A stretch of DNA of 64,000 bases, from the NCBI RefSeq assembly GCF_900199185.1, contig NZ_OBMI01000003.1, positions 806,001-870,000 of the forward strand, written 5' to 3'. Shown here in pieces: positions 10,190 through 18,993 of this stretch. Below the pieces are notes generated by a model. The model worked only from the letters and a program-made list of their open reading frames with translations. It ran no database searches and was not told the DNA's origin. Each line of letters begins with the position of its first letter. Within the stretch, counting starts at the first letter, position 1. Source of the stretch: Sphingomonas guangdongensis. GTDB taxonomy: Bacteria; Pseudomonadota; Alphaproteobacteria; Sphingomonadales; Sphingomonadaceae. The position numbers were made by a program, and so were the translations under genes.

Positions 10190-11608
10190 ATGCCGCTCAC
10201 CCTCTACAACAGCCTGACCCGCTCGCTCCAGCCGTTCACGCCGATCCGCCCCGGCGAAGCGCGGGTCTACACCTGCGGCCCGACCGTCTACAATTACCAG
10301 CACATCGGCAACATGCGGGCGTTCCTGTTCGCCGACACGCTCGGCCGCGCGCTCCGCTCGGAAGGCTACGCGCTCACCCACATCATCAACATCACCGACG
10401 TCGGCCACCTGACCAGCGATGCCGACGAGGGCGAGGACAAGATGGAGCGCGCGGCCGCGACCCGCGGCCAGTCGATCTGGGAGATCGCCGCCCACTATAC
10501 CGACGCGTTCAAGCGCGACGTCGCCCGGCTCAACATCGTGGCCCCGGCCGAGTGGACGGTCGCCACCGATTTCGTGCCCGAGATGATCGAGTTCGCGCGC
10601 GCGATCGAAGGAAACTGCTACCTGATCGAGGGCGGGCTCTACTTCGACGTATCACGTGTGCCCGACTATGGGGCGCTCGCCCGCGCGGCGACTGACGAGG
10701 GCGAGAGCCGGATCGATCCGGTATCGGGCAAGCGCAACCCGCAGGATTTCGCGATCTGGCGGCGCTCACCGCCGGGTGAGCAGCGCCAGATGGAGTGGGA
10801 CTCGCCCTGGGGCCGCGGGGCGCCGGGCTGGCACCTCGAATGCTCGGTGATGAGCCGCGCGCGGCTCGGCCACCCCTTCGATATCCACACCGGCGGCATC
10901 GACCACCGCGAGATTCACCACCCGAACGAAATTGCGCAGAATCAAGCCTTCTGCGGCTGCGACGATCCCGGCGCGCGGTGGTGGATGCACAACAACTTTC
11001 TGGTCGACCGCCGCGGCAAGATGTCGAAGTCGACCGGCGAGTTCCTGACGCTCCAGCGGCTGGTCGACGCCGGCTACCACCCCCTCGCCTATCGCCTGCT
11101 GTGCCTCCAGGCGCACTACCGCAGCGAGCTGGAGTTCAGCTGGGACAATCTCCAGGCCGCCTTCACCCGGCTGAAGCGGCTGGTGCAGGCTGTCGAGCGG
11201 CTACGCGCGCGGTGTGAGGCGGAACCCGCCGGTGATCGGGCGCTGCCGGAGGTGGCGGAGGCCCGCGCGGCCATCGCCGACGATCTCAACACCGCCCGCG
11301 CGCTCGTCGCGCTGGAGACCGTCGTCGCGGGCAAGCGGCAGGCGGGGGACCGGCTGGCGGCGGCGATCGAGATCGACCGGATGCTCGGGCTCGGGCTCGA
11401 CACGCTGACCCGGGCCGACCTGCGCGTCCGCCCCGCCGCGGCGACGATCGAAGCTGACGCGGTCGAGCAGGCGCTCGCCGCGCGCAAGGACGCCCGCGCC
11501 GCCAAGGACTTCGCGCGGTCGGACGCGATCCGGGATAAGCTTTCCGCCCACGGCGTCGAGGTGATGGACGGCGACCCGCTCGGCTGGGAGTGGAAGCCCG
11601 ACGCATGA
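10190..11608 (+). CDS. cysS: cysteine--tRNA ligase
   Basis: A 472-residue class I synthetase that charges tRNA-Cys. The HIGH-type motif reads HIGNMRAF after the zinc-ligand cysteine in YTCGPTVYN; further zinc-site residues are in WHLECSVMS and the GIDHREIHHPNE stretch; the KMSKS loop is KMSKSTGEF. The C-terminal DALR/anticodon-binding part ends ...LGWEWKPDA. ATG 10190 gives the canonical MPLTLYNSLTR start; a TTG 12 codons upstream is in frame but unlikely. The stop overlaps the next gene's start (ATGA). Confidence 0.97.
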   Translation: MPLTLYNSLTRSLQPFTPIRPGEARVYTCGPTVYNYQHIGNMRAFLFADTLGRALRSEGYALTHIINITDVGHLTSDADEGEDKMERAAATRGQSIWEIAAHYTDAFKRDVARLNIVAPAEWTVATDFVPEMIEFARAIEGNCYLIEGGLYFDVSRVPDYGALARAATDEGESRIDPVSGKRNPQDFAIWRRSPPGEQRQMEWDSPWGRGAPGWHLECSVMSRARLGHPFDIHTGGIDHREIHHPNEIAQNQAFCGCDDPGARWWMHNNFLVDRRGKMSKSTGEFLTLQRLVDAGYHPLAYRLLCLQAHYRSELEFSWDNLQAAFTRLKRLVQAVERLRARCEAEPAGDRALPEVAEARAAIADDLNTARALVALETVVAGKRQAGDRLAAAIEIDRMLGLGLDTLTRADLRVRPAAATIEADAVEQALAARKDARAAKDFARSDAIRDKLSAHGVEVMDGDPLGWEWKPDA

Positions 11609-12540
11609 AGGCTGTCCTGCCCGCCCTCGCCCGTCCGCTCCTCGAGGCCGATCTGCCGGGCGATCTGGACGTCCACTGGTTCACCGATCGTGCGTCGGCC
11701 GAGGCGGCGATCGCCGACGCCGACATCGCCTGGGTCGACCAGCAATCCCCGGCCGACACCGCCGCGATCGTCGCGCAGGCGACAACCGCCAGATGGGTGT
11801 CGACCATCTACGCCGGCGTGGACGCGTTCGATCTAGGGCGGCTGGCGGCGCGTGGCACGATGCTGACCAACGGCACCGGCATCAACGCCGCTGCGGTCGC
11901 CGACTACGCGGTCATGGGCGTGCTGGTCGCCGCCAAGCGCTTCGACCAGGTCGTGCGCCAGGCCGACCGGCGCGAGTGGACCACCGCCCCGCCCGGCTCG
12001 ATCGAGCTCGACGGCAGCCGCGCGCTGGTGATCGGCTACGGCACGATCGGGCGGCTGATCGGGGCGCGGCTCGCGGCCTTCGGAGTGGTGGTGACCGGCG
12101 TCACACGTTCGGGGCGAGACGGCACGCTAGGACCGGACGACTGGCGACCGCACCTGCCCGCGTCCGACTGGGTGATCCTTGCCGCACCCGGTACGAGCGA
12201 TACCGCGGCGATGATCGGTGCGGCCGAACTCGCGGCGATGCGGCCGGAGGCGTGGCTGATCAACATGGCGCGCGGCGACATGGTCGACCAGGACGCGCTG
12301 ATCGCGGCGCTCCTTGCGCGGCGGATCGGTGGCGCGTTCCTCGACACCGTCACGCCGGAGCCGCTTCCTGCCGATCATCCGCTATGGCAAGCGCCGGGCG
12401 TGATCCACAGCCTGCACCTGTCGGGGCGCAGCCAGCGCAGCATGTTCGCCAAGGCCGCGCAGCTGTTCCTCGCCAACCTGGCCGCGTTCCGTACGGGCGC
12501 GCCGCTCGCCAATCAGGTCGATCTGCAGCGCGGTTATTGA
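11605..12540 (+). CDS. D-isomer-specific 2-hydroxyacid dehydrogenase family protein
   Basis: A 311-residue NAD(P)-dependent dehydrogenase of the D-2-hydroxyacid family. The Rossmann signature GYGTIGRLIGARLAAFG (about residue 145) and the conserved block LINMARGDMVDQDALIAAL with the catalytic Arg are visible; PEPLPADHPLWQAPGVIHS matches the Glu/His end of the family, and the expected catalytic His falls in SLHLSGRS. It opens with ATGA overlapping the cysS stop, so the two are translationally coupled. The substrate is not predictable; glyoxylate, hydroxypyruvate or phenylpyruvate are possible. Confidence 0.88.
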   Translation: MKAVLPALARPLLEADLPGDLDVHWFTDRASAEAAIADADIAWVDQQSPADTAAIVAQATTARWVSTIYAGVDAFDLGRLAARGTMLTNGTGINAAAVADYAVMGVLVAAKRFDQVVRQADRREWTTAPPGSIELDGSRALVIGYGTIGRLIGARLAAFGVVVTGVTRSGRDGTLGPDDWRPHLPASDWVILAAPGTSDTAAMIGAAELAAMRPEAWLINMARGDMVDQDALIAALLARRIGGAFLDTVTPEPLPADHPLWQAPGVIHSLHLSGRSQRSMFAKAAQLFLANLAAFRTGAPLANQVDLQRGY

Positions 12541-12586
12541 CGCCCCGCGCCGCCCCCGCCAATCCTCCCGGCCGGGAGGAACGGGC

Positions 12587-13033
12587 ATGCGCGGACAGGT
12601 GTTGGGAGTGGACCGCCACAGCGGCGACGGGCAGATCGCGGGCGACGACGGCCGCCGCTACCGCTTTCGTCCGGAGGACTGGAGCGACCGCCACCAGCCC
12701 GCGATTGGCGCGCTGGTCGACTTCGAGGCGGCGAGCGACCGCGCGCTCAGCATCTATCGCCTGCCGGTGCCCGCCAACGATGCGATTCCGTTGCTCGCCG
12801 ACCGGCCCGCCCCGCGCAAGCGGCGCAGCAAGTTCATCGCTGCGCTGCTCGCCCTGTTCCTCGGCGCGCTCGGCGCCCACCGCTTCTACACCGATCGTAC
12901 GCTCAGCGGCGTGCTGGTGCTGGCGCTCAGCTGCACCGTGATCGGGTTACTGATCACGGTGCCCTGGGCGTGGATCGACACGGCCCGCCTGCTCGGCCTC
13001 GATCACGGCGAGTTCGACCGCCGCTACAACTGA
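12587..13033 (+). CDS. TM2 domain-containing membrane protein with N-terminal OB-like segment
   Basis: A 148-residue protein. Residues 1-50 (GQVLGVDRHSGDGQIAGDDG, then YRFRPEDW and IGALVDFE) look like a small cold-shock/OB-like beta barrel. Residues ~83-140 form a TM2 domain: two membrane segments with the turn GALGAHRFYTDRTLSGVL and the charged WIDTARLL after the second helix. The function of TM2 proteins in bacteria is unknown. GGGAGGAACGGGC upstream supplies a ribosome site for ATG 12587. Likely monocistronic or the end of the cysS operon. Confidence 0.8.
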   Translation: MRGQVLGVDRHSGDGQIAGDDGRRYRFRPEDWSDRHQPAIGALVDFEAASDRALSIYRLPVPANDAIPLLADRPAPRKRRSKFIAALLALFLGALGAHRFYTDRTLSGVLVLALSCTVIGLLITVPWAWIDTARLLGLDHGEFDRRYN

Positions 13034-13041
13034 TCGCCCCG

Positions 13042-14160
13042 CTACGCGCGGACCACCTGCGGCAGTGCCGCGACGTAGCGCTGAACATCCTCGATCCGCC
13101 CGGTGCTGACCCGCGAGTAGCCGGTCCACTTGCCATAGGCGCCGCGGATCAGGATGCCGTGCTCGGCCATCGCCTTCTGCACGGCGTTCGCGTCGGGCAC
13201 CTTCACGAACAGGAAGTTGGCCTGGCTCGGCAGCGCGGTGAGGCCGCTGCGCTTCACCGCCTCCTCCATCATGCCGCGTGCCTCCACGATCCGCTGCTTG
13301 GAGAAGCGGGTAAAGGCCGTGTCGTTGAACGATGCGATCGCGGCCGCCAGCCCCGCGCTCGAGCCGCCGAAACTCATCAGGTACCCGCGGACCTGCTGCG
13401 CCAGCGCCGGCTGCATCAGCGCGTAGCCAACACGGAGCCCTGCCATGCCATAGATCTTGGAGAAGGTGCGGCAAACGATGAGGTTCGCGCCCTCCTTCAC
13501 GAGGGAGGCGACCGACGACGCTTCCGGCACCTCGGTCAGCTCATTGTACGCCTCGTCGACCAGCACCGGCGCGACCGGCGACACCTTGCGGACGAAGGCG
13601 GCCATGGTCGGCCCGTCGATCAGCATGCCGGTCGGATTGTTGGGGTTGCAGACGTGGACGAGTGCCGTGCCCGGCGTCGCCGCCGCCGCCATCGCGTCCA
13701 GGTCGATCCCCATGTCCGGCCGCATCGCGACCCGGATCGTCTTTGCCCCCTGTCGCTCGCCATAGAGCGTGGTCGTATCCCAGTAGAGGTCGGGGGCGAC
13801 CGTCGGCCCCTTGCCGATCGTCATCAGCGCGATTGCGCTCAGCACCTCCGACGATCCGGAGCCGATCACGACGTGCTTCGGCGTGACTCCGAACCGCTCG
13901 GCGATCATGGCGGTCAGCCGCCGATAGCCGGTGTCGGCGTAGTAGCAGCCCTTGGCCGCCGATTCCGCCATCGCCGCGACCGCGCTGGGGGCCGGACCAT
14001 AGGGGTTCTCGTTGCGGCTCAGCAGCGCGATCCCCGGCTCGGGGCCGAACAGTGTCGCGACCCCCGCCGGCTCGGCAGCGCGTGCGCGCCCGCTCGCCAC
14101 CAGCGCGCCGCCGGCGGCGGCGGCTCCGATCAATGTGCGGCGTGAAAGCTCCAGTCCCAT
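13042..14160 (-). CDS. Tat-exported PLP-dependent aminotransferase (HisC-like fold type I)
   Basis: A 372-residue class I/II aminotransferase resembling histidinol-phosphate aminotransferase. PLP-site elements are GSGSSEVLSAIA, the HVCNPNNPTG block, VLVDEAYNEL and the Schiff-base lysine in CRTFSKIYGMAGLRVGYA. Unusually for this enzyme class it begins with a twin-arginine signal (SRRTLIGAAAAGGALVASG, cleavage near ARAAE), so it should fold with its cofactor and be exported. It lies 15 bp after the TauE-type permease on the same strand, in a likely operon. The substrate is unknown. Confidence 0.87.
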   Translation of the reverse strand: MGLELSRRTLIGAAAAGGALVASGRARAAEPAGVATLFGPEPGIALLSRNENPYGPAPSAVAAMAESAAKGCYYADTGYRRLTAMIAERFGVTPKHVVIGSGSSEVLSAIALMTIGKGPTVAPDLYWDTTTLYGERQGAKTIRVAMRPDMGIDLDAMAAAATPGTALVHVCNPNNPTGMLIDGPTMAAFVRKVSPVAPVLVDEAYNELTEVPEASSVASLVKEGANLIVCRTFSKIYGMAGLRVGYALMQPALAQQVRGYLMSFGGSSAGLAAAIASFNDTAFTRFSKQRIVEARGMMEEAVKRSGLTALPSQANFLFVKVPDANAVQKAMAEHGILIRGAYGKWTGYSRVSTGRIEDVQRYVAALPQVVRA

Positions 14161-14175
14161 CGCGTGCTCCCCTTC

Positions 14176-15024
14176 TCAGTGGTTCAGTCCGTTACGGATC
14201 ATCAGTGCGCCGATCGCCAGCAGGTAGAGCCCGAAGACGCGGCCGAGCACCTCCGGGCTCAGCCGGTGCGCGGTTGCGACGCCCACCGGCGCGGTCAGGA
14301 TGGAGGCGGATGTGATGACCACCGCCGCTGGCAGGTTGACGTAGCCGAGCGAGCCCCAGGGCAGTCCCGCCGCGTCGCGGCCGATCGCCATGAAGCCGAT
14401 CATGCCGGGCAGCGCGATGATGAAGCCGATCCCCGCCGCGGTAGCGATCGCGCGGTGGATCGACTTGCCGCACAGCGTCATGACGATGATCGCGATTGTG
14501 CCGCCGCCGATGCCGAGCAGCGAGGAGAAGGCGCCGAGCCCGCCGGCGATCCCCGCGCGCGCCGCCCCTGAAGGCATGGTCTCGGCAACCTGCCGGCGGC
14601 TGAGCAGCGGGAAGAGGAAGTGCAGCGCCATCAGCGACACGCCCGTGCCGAAGATGGTGGCGAGCCCATTGCCCGAGACCCGCGCGGCGAGCAATACGCC
14701 GAGCCCCACGCCGCCGACGATCCACGGCGCCCAGGCACGCAGCAGCGCGAAGTCGACCGCACCGCGGCGCGCGTGCGCCTGGGTCGAGCGCGCCGAGGTG
14801 ACGACGATGGTCGCCAGCGAGGTGCCGATCGCCACATGGGCGAGCTCACCGGGCACTGCGCCGAGCAGCGGCAGCACCGCGAACAGCGCCGGCACGACCA
14901 CGAAGCCGCCGCCGATCCCGAACAGCCCGGCCGCGAAACCGGCGAGCACGCCCGCGCCCAGCATCGCCGCGCCCGCGACCGCAGGATAGAAGGTCGTCAC
15001 CGACATTGCGGACAACGCAGCCAT
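14176..15024 (-). CDS. TauE/SafE family sulfite/organosulfonate-type membrane permease
   Basis: A 282-residue inner-membrane protein with about eight hydrophobic segments and two copies of the family's glycine signature: GLFGIGGGFVVVPAL near residue 35 and SSLLGIGGGTIAIIVM near residue 170. TauE/SafE proteins export sulfite, sulfoacetate or similar anions, but specificity varies. Start candidates are ATG 15024 and ATG 15006; neither has a clear ribosome site. The open frame continues far upstream only because it is antisense to the DAHP synthase gene; the true protein stops at this start. It is followed by the Tat-dependent aminotransferase. Confidence 0.85.
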   Translation of the reverse strand: MAALSAMSVTTFYPAVAGAAMLGAGVLAGFAAGLFGIGGGFVVVPALFAVLPLLGAVPGELAHVAIGTSLATIVVTSARSTQAHARRGAVDFALLRAWAPWIVGGVGLGVLLAARVSGNGLATIFGTGVSLMALHFLFPLLSRRQVAETMPSGAARAGIAGGLGAFSSLLGIGGGTIAIIVMTLCGKSIHRAIATAAGIGFIIALPGMIGFMAIGRDAAGLPWGSLGYVNLPAAVVITSASILTAPVGVATAHRLSPEVLGRVFGLYLLAIGALMIRNGLNH

Positions 15025-15228
15025 GAAGCGACGGCAAGCAGCATCGATCCCCTTTCGCTGGGTCGAATGAAGTGCTTCCTCGTGCCTCTCCACCGGCGGC
15101 CGTCTCGTGACCGGGCCGCATGTCGCTGTACCCGGGGGCGATCCGCCTTGGCCGACGCTGCGAGTCGCCGGTGCAACGAGGCTATCAGCAACATGGCAAT
15201 CTGCAAACAGCGACAGAGGCTTGTCATA

Positions 15229-15247
15229 CTTACCCCATCCGGGTAAG
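15229..15247. promoter_or_regulatory. 7-5-7 inverted repeat, candidate operator of the HTH-DAHP synthase gene
   Basis: CTTACCC-CATCC-GGGTAAG is a perfect 7-bp inverted repeat with a 5-bp spacer, ending eight bases before the ATG at 15256. It sits just downstream of a possible -10 (CATACT, 15225-15230) with CTGCAA (15201-15206) as a weak -35, so a bound protein would block initiation. The first product of the gene carries an XRE-type HTH domain, which makes autoregulation likely. Confidence 0.65.
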
Positions 15248-15255
15248 CGACCGCG

Positions 15256-15474
15256 ATGACGACGGTCGCCGGCACGAAAATCAGACAGTTTCGCGAGGAA
15301 CGCGGGCTCAGCCGCGCCGCCTTCGGCGCATGGTTCGGCACGCCTGGCAGCACGGTTCAGGGCTGGGAGGAGGACGGCAAGCGCGCAGGCGCGAAGGCCG
15401 CCAATCAGATTGCCGCAAACGGGATCGCCGACCACGCCGACTGGGCGCTGCCGGCACGAACAGAAGGAAGTGAC
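15256..15474 (+). other. XRE-type helix-turn-helix segment preceding DAHP synthase
   Basis: A 73-codon segment with the compact Cro/C1 HTH pattern: [19 protein letters not shown], recognition helix around [12 protein letters not shown], then [15 protein letters not shown]. It is likely a DNA-binding domain for the inverted repeat at 15229-15247. It joins the enzyme frame through PARTEGSD without a stop. Confidence 0.75.
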
Positions 15475-16848
15475 ATGGCCGCGCGCTGGACCCCGGAGAG
15501 CTGGCGGAGCGCCGATGCGCGGCAGATGCCGGATTATCCGGACGCGGCGGCGCTCGACCGCGCGACGGCCGAGCTCGGCCGATTCCCGCCCCTGGTCTTC
15601 GCCGGCGAGGCGCGCGCACTGACTGACGATCTGGCGCAGGTCGCGGCCGGCAAGGCTTTTCTGCTGCAGGGCGGCGACTGCGCGGAGAGCTTCGCCGAGT
15701 TCCACCCGAACAACATTCGCGACACCTTTCGGGTTATCCTGCAGATGGCGGTGGTCCTGACCTTCGCCTCCAAGCTGCCCGTGGTGAAGCTCGGCCGCAT
15801 GGCCGGACAATTCGCCAAGCCGCGCTCGTCCGGCATGGAGGAGGTCGGCGGCGTCGAGCTGCCAAGCTACCGCGGCGACATCGTCAACGACATTGCTTTC
15901 ACGCCGGAGGGTCGCTCGCCCGATCCGCAGCGGCTCATCCGAGCCTATTCGCAGTCGGCGGCGACGCTCAACCTGCTGCGCGCCTTCGCAAGCGGCGGCT
16001 ACGCGAACCTCCACCAGGTCCACCGTTGGACCCACGACTTCATGGGGCGGTCGCCCTGGGCCAAGAAGTATGAGGATCTGGCCGACCGGATCGGCGAGGC
16101 GCTCGATTTCATGGCCGCGTGCGGGATCGACGCCGACCGCGTGCCGCAGCTGAAGGCCACCGAGTTCTACACCAGCCATGAGGCGCTGTTGCTCCGCTAC
16201 GAGGAGGCGCTGACCCGGCAGGATTCGCTGACCGGCGACTGGTACGACACCTCCGCGCATTTCCTGTGGATCGGCGACCGCACGCGCTTCGAAGGGTCGG
16301 CGCACGTCGAGTTCCTGCGCGGGATCGGCAATCCGATCGGCATGAAGTGCGGGCCGAGCCTGGAGCCGGACGTGCTGATTCGCCTGCTCGACACGCTCAA
16401 CCCGGCGCGCGTGCCCGGTCGCATGACGCTGATCACCCGCTACGGCCACGATCAGATCGAAGGCGGCCTGCCCAAGCTGGTGCGCGCCGTCCAGCGCGAG
16501 GGGCATCCGGTGGTGTGGAGCTGCGATCCGATGCACGGCAACGTCGTCAAGGCGGCGAACGGCTACAAGACGCGACCGTTCGAGCGGATCCTGGCGGAGG
16601 TCCGCGGATTCTTCGCCGTGCACCGCGCAGAAGGGAGCTTCGCCGGCGGCATTCACTGCGAGATGACCGGGCAGAACGTGACCGAGTGCACCGGCGGTGC
16701 GGTCGACGTGACCGAACAGTCGCTCGCCGATCGCTACCACACCCACTGCGACCCGCGCCTCAATGCCTCGCAGAGCCTGGAACTCGCGTTCCTCTTGGCC
16801 GAGATGCTCAACCTGGAAATGGCGGAACGGCGCAAGATCGCGGCCTGA
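15256..16848 (+). CDS. class II DAHP synthase with in-frame N-terminal XRE-type HTH domain (530 aa; 457-aa internal start at 15475)
   Basis: The enzyme condenses PEP and erythrose 4-phosphate to DAHP, the first step of the shikimate pathway. Residues from about 74 on ([19 protein letters not shown]) are a complete class II DAHP synthase: [66 protein letters not shown] and [15 protein letters not shown] are all intact. The first ~65 residues are a helix-turn-helix ([20 protein letters not shown], then [13 protein letters not shown]). There is no stop between the parts, but AGAAGGA lies seven bases before ATG 15475, so the enzyme may be made separately. Stand-alone HTH genes upstream of this enzyme would be the unfused state. 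Confidence 0.93.
   Translation: MTTVAGTKIRQFREERGLSRAAFGAWFGTPGSTVQGWEEDGKRAGAKAANQIAANGIADHADWALPARTEGSDMAARWTPESWRSADARQMPDYPDAAALDRATAELGRFPPLVFAGEARALTDDLAQVAAGKAFLLQGGDCAESFAEFHPNNIRDTFRVILQMAVVLTFASKLPVVKLGRMAGQFAKPRSSGMEEVGGVELPSYRGDIVNDIAFTPEGRSPDPQRLIRAYSQSAATLNLLRAFASGGYANLHQVHRWTHDFMGRSPWAKKYEDLADRIGEALDFMAACGIDADRVPQLKATEFYTSHEALLLRYEEALTRQDSLTGDWYDTSAHFLWIGDRTRFEGSAHVEFLRGIGNPIGMKCGPSLEPDVLIRLLDTLNPARVPGRMTLITRYGHDQIEGGLPKLVRAVQREGHPVVWSCDPMHGNVVKAANGYKTRPFERILAEVRGFFAVHRAEGSFAGGIHCEMTGQNVTECTGGAVDVTEQSLADRYHTHCDPRLNASQSLELAFLLAEMLNLEMAERRKIAA
15462..15468 (+). promoter_or_regulatory. internal ribosome binding site for DAHP synthase start at 15475
   Basis: AGAAGGA with six intervening bases before ATG 15475. 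It is stronger than anything upstream of ATG 15256 and argues that the 457-residue enzyme is translated independently as well as, or instead of, as a fusion. Confidence 0.6.
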
Positions 16849-16904
16849 CCGCGCGGTCGCGTGTGGCGTGAGCGGAACGGCGCGCTGCGCCCGACCGAAC
16901 CCGC

Positions 16905-16933
16905 TTGACGTCCCCGACCGCCCGCCCTAATGG
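16905..16933 (+). promoter_or_regulatory. promoter of tRNA-Glu
   Basis: TTGACG (16905-16910), a 17-base spacer and TAATGG (16928-16933), placing transcription start about a dozen bases before the tRNA at 16952. Good match in a GC-rich genome. Confidence 0.65.
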
Positions 16934-16951
16934 CCCCGCTCCCGCTTGCAC

Positions 16952-17027
16952 GGCCCCTTCGTCTAGCGGTCTAGGACGTCGCCCTCTCACGGCGAAAACA
17001 CGGGTTCGAGTCCCGTAGGGGTCACCA
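16952..17027 (+). tRNA. tRNA-Glu (anticodon CTC)
   Basis: Acceptor GGCCCCT (16952-16958) pairs with AGGGGTC (17017-17023); A discriminator, CCA encoded at 17025-17027. Anticodon stem TCGCC/GGCGA encloses loop CTCTCAC, giving CUC; T arm ACGGGTTCGAGTCCCGT. 76 nt including CCA. Confidence 0.97.
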
Positions 17028-17797
17028 AAGCGTTGAGTTTCGCGCATTCATAGGCCTTCGTCTGCTTCGGGTTTGCTCCCGTTATTGGGACGTTCATGCC
17101 CTCGATCACGCGCTTGCCCGCGCCAGGATCAGCGGGCGGGCAGCCGGGACGGACCGTCGCGCCGACAGTTCAGTCGAACCTTGACCGATCAGGTTGGCCC
17201 CGACGGCGTCCGTTGTGTCGATTACCGCACCGCCCTCGCGGCTGTCGTTCGACCAGCTGGCGCGGCTCGCGGTTCCGAAGGCGACATCGCTCATGGGCTC
17301 GGGATGCAGCAGCCAAGTGCTACGCGCCGTCGCACGGGCATCGGACCAAGCGTTGCCAGTTGCCCAAGAATGCTCACCATTCGGCTCGCTTAAGCTGAAA
17401 CGCGAGAGGTCAAGTCGGCAAGGCTGCCACGAATCGCGGATGCTGTCGGTCAGGCCCGCTTACGCCCTATCGAACTCCGCCTAGTTGCCGGTGTCAGCCA
17501 GCGAGCCGTCTGATCGCTTAGCTCAAGGTCGGCAGATGACGAGTCCCCAGATCGACCGACAAGCTCCCTCGTACCCCGGATCGGCGGCCCGCTTCACACT
17601 CGCCTTCAAAAACTTCTCGTGCAGCCCAAACACCTACGGTCCGACCACCTATGACGCTTGAGGCCGAGCGGCTCGGTCCGCCTTCCGTACGGGTTGTAGC
17701 GTAGGCTGCGAGGCAGGATAACACTTGTGCAAGGGCGAAACTCGCTACTGGGAACCGGTTCGGCCCGGCCTTTCTCGATCGAACAAGGCCCCATGAC
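17028..17797. other. gene-poor stretch downstream of tRNA-Glu
   Basis: About 770 bp with only short open frames of ordinary composition and no recognisable protein, RNA or repeat. I looked for a second copy of the tRNA-Glu 3' end that would mark an integrated element and saw none. It may be remnant DNA or an untranslated regulatory region; nothing positive can be claimed. Confidence 0.5.
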
Positions 17798-18889
17798 GTG
17801 ACTGTTCGACACGATCGGGCGGGATGGCCGGCGCTTACACAGCCTTCTGGTCACCTCCTGCTCCAGCTTGCACCCGCGGCGGACGGTGAGGATGATCCGA
17901 TCCTGGATCTCTCCGCCGCGGTGCGGATCGGCTCGACCCTGTTCCTCGGCAGCGATGAGGGCGTCGCCGTGGAACGCCTCTCCTGGAACGGCGAGCGATG
18001 GGTGAGTGCCGGTCGCACCTCGCTCATCGAGTGTCTCGACGTGGCCTCGGGCGAGGAAGCCGATATCGAGGGACTTGCCGAAGATGACGGTTGGCTGTGG
18101 GTGCTCGGTTCGCATGCGCGGACCCGACCAAAGCTCAAGAAACGTGACGACGAGCGGCTCGATCTCACCGTTTACGCCGACCTGAAGGACACGCGCGCGC
18201 GATGCCTGCTCGCGCGCCTGCCGCTCGCGGCGGACTCGGTCGAGCCCCGCCTGCTTGCACCCGTCGCGAACGCCGGCGATCGGCGAGCGCAGGTGTTGAA
18301 GCGCACCAAGCACGGCAACCTGCTCTCGCGGGCGCTGGCGAAGGATCCGCTGATCGGTCCCTCTACCAGAATCCCGGCCAAGGAGGGCGGTGTCGATCTC
18401 GAAGGCATTGCCGTCTGCTTTCCCCGCGTGGCGCTCGGCATGCGCGGGCCGGTGATCCAGACCTACGCGGTTCTGCTCGAGTTCGAGGTCAACCAAAAGG
18501 GCGGCGACCTCAAGATAGACGGCCCGGTCTACAAGCGGTTGTTGGACTTGGAGGGGCTCGGCATCCGCGATCTGAAGCGGGTTGGCGATGACCTGCTGAT
18601 CCTGGCCGGGCCGACGACCGCGCTCGATGGTCCGTGCGCCGTGTACCGCTGGCGCGACTGGGCCGGTAATCCGCCCGAGCACAAGCACGCCGTCCGACTC
18701 CACCGGCCCGAGCGCATCGTCGAGCTGCCCTTCGGCCGGGGTGACGATCACCCGGAGGCACTGGCCGTTGTTGAACAGGACGGCGCGCGCCAGCTCCTGG
18801 TCATCTGTGACTCGCCAGCGGCGTGGCGGGTTGATTCGGATCGGCGTAGCATCTCGTGCGACGTGTTTGATCTGAATGTGCTGCGCTAA
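17798..18889 (+). CDS. DUF3616 domain-containing protein
   Basis: A 363-residue predicted cytoplasmic protein with a beta-propeller-like pattern. Repeated strands include LDLSAAVRIGSTLFLGSDEG, ADIEGLAEDDGWLWVLGSHA, GGVDLEGIAVCF and DDLLILAGPTTALDG; the recurring (D/I)LEG(I/L) words and the DUF3616 arrangement match proteins with no assigned biochemical role. There is no signal peptide. GTG 17798 opens the frame but lacks a clear ribosome site, so the true start could be a little downstream. It stands alone before the iron operon, with about 175 bp between. Confidence 0.72.
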   Translation: MTVRHDRAGWPALTQPSGHLLLQLAPAADGEDDPILDLSAAVRIGSTLFLGSDEGVAVERLSWNGERWVSAGRTSLIECLDVASGEEADIEGLAEDDGWLWVLGSHARTRPKLKKRDDERLDLTVYADLKDTRARCLLARLPLAADSVEPRLLAPVANAGDRRAQVLKRTKHGNLLSRALAKDPLIGPSTRIPAKEGGVDLEGIAVCFPRVALGMRGPVIQTYAVLLEFEVNQKGGDLKIDGPVYKRLLDLEGLGIRDLKRVGDDLLILAGPTTALDGPCAVYRWRDWAGNPPEHKHAVRLHRPERIVELPFGRGDDHPEALAVVEQDGARQLLVICDSPAAWRVDSDRRSISCDVFDLNVLR

Positions 18890-18993
18890 CGCTGCCTGGC
18901 CCAATCCACATCCTGCCGCAAACCGCTCCGCATAAGACTGACTACCTGCTCAAGGCAGCGAATCGCTCGTTGCGCTCCTTCCCTCATTCCAGT

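Noticed and set aside
14176-16746. An 856-codon minus-strand open frame extending the TauE/SafE gene across the DAHP synthase
   Set aside because: Only the last ~283 codons read as a membrane permease. The rest is antisense to a complete DAHP synthase and is a high-GC shadow frame.
17606-18904. A 432-codon minus-strand frame opposite the DUF3616 gene
   Set aside because: The plus-strand product has the DUF3616 pattern; the minus reading has no recognisable domain and crosses two intergenic regions.
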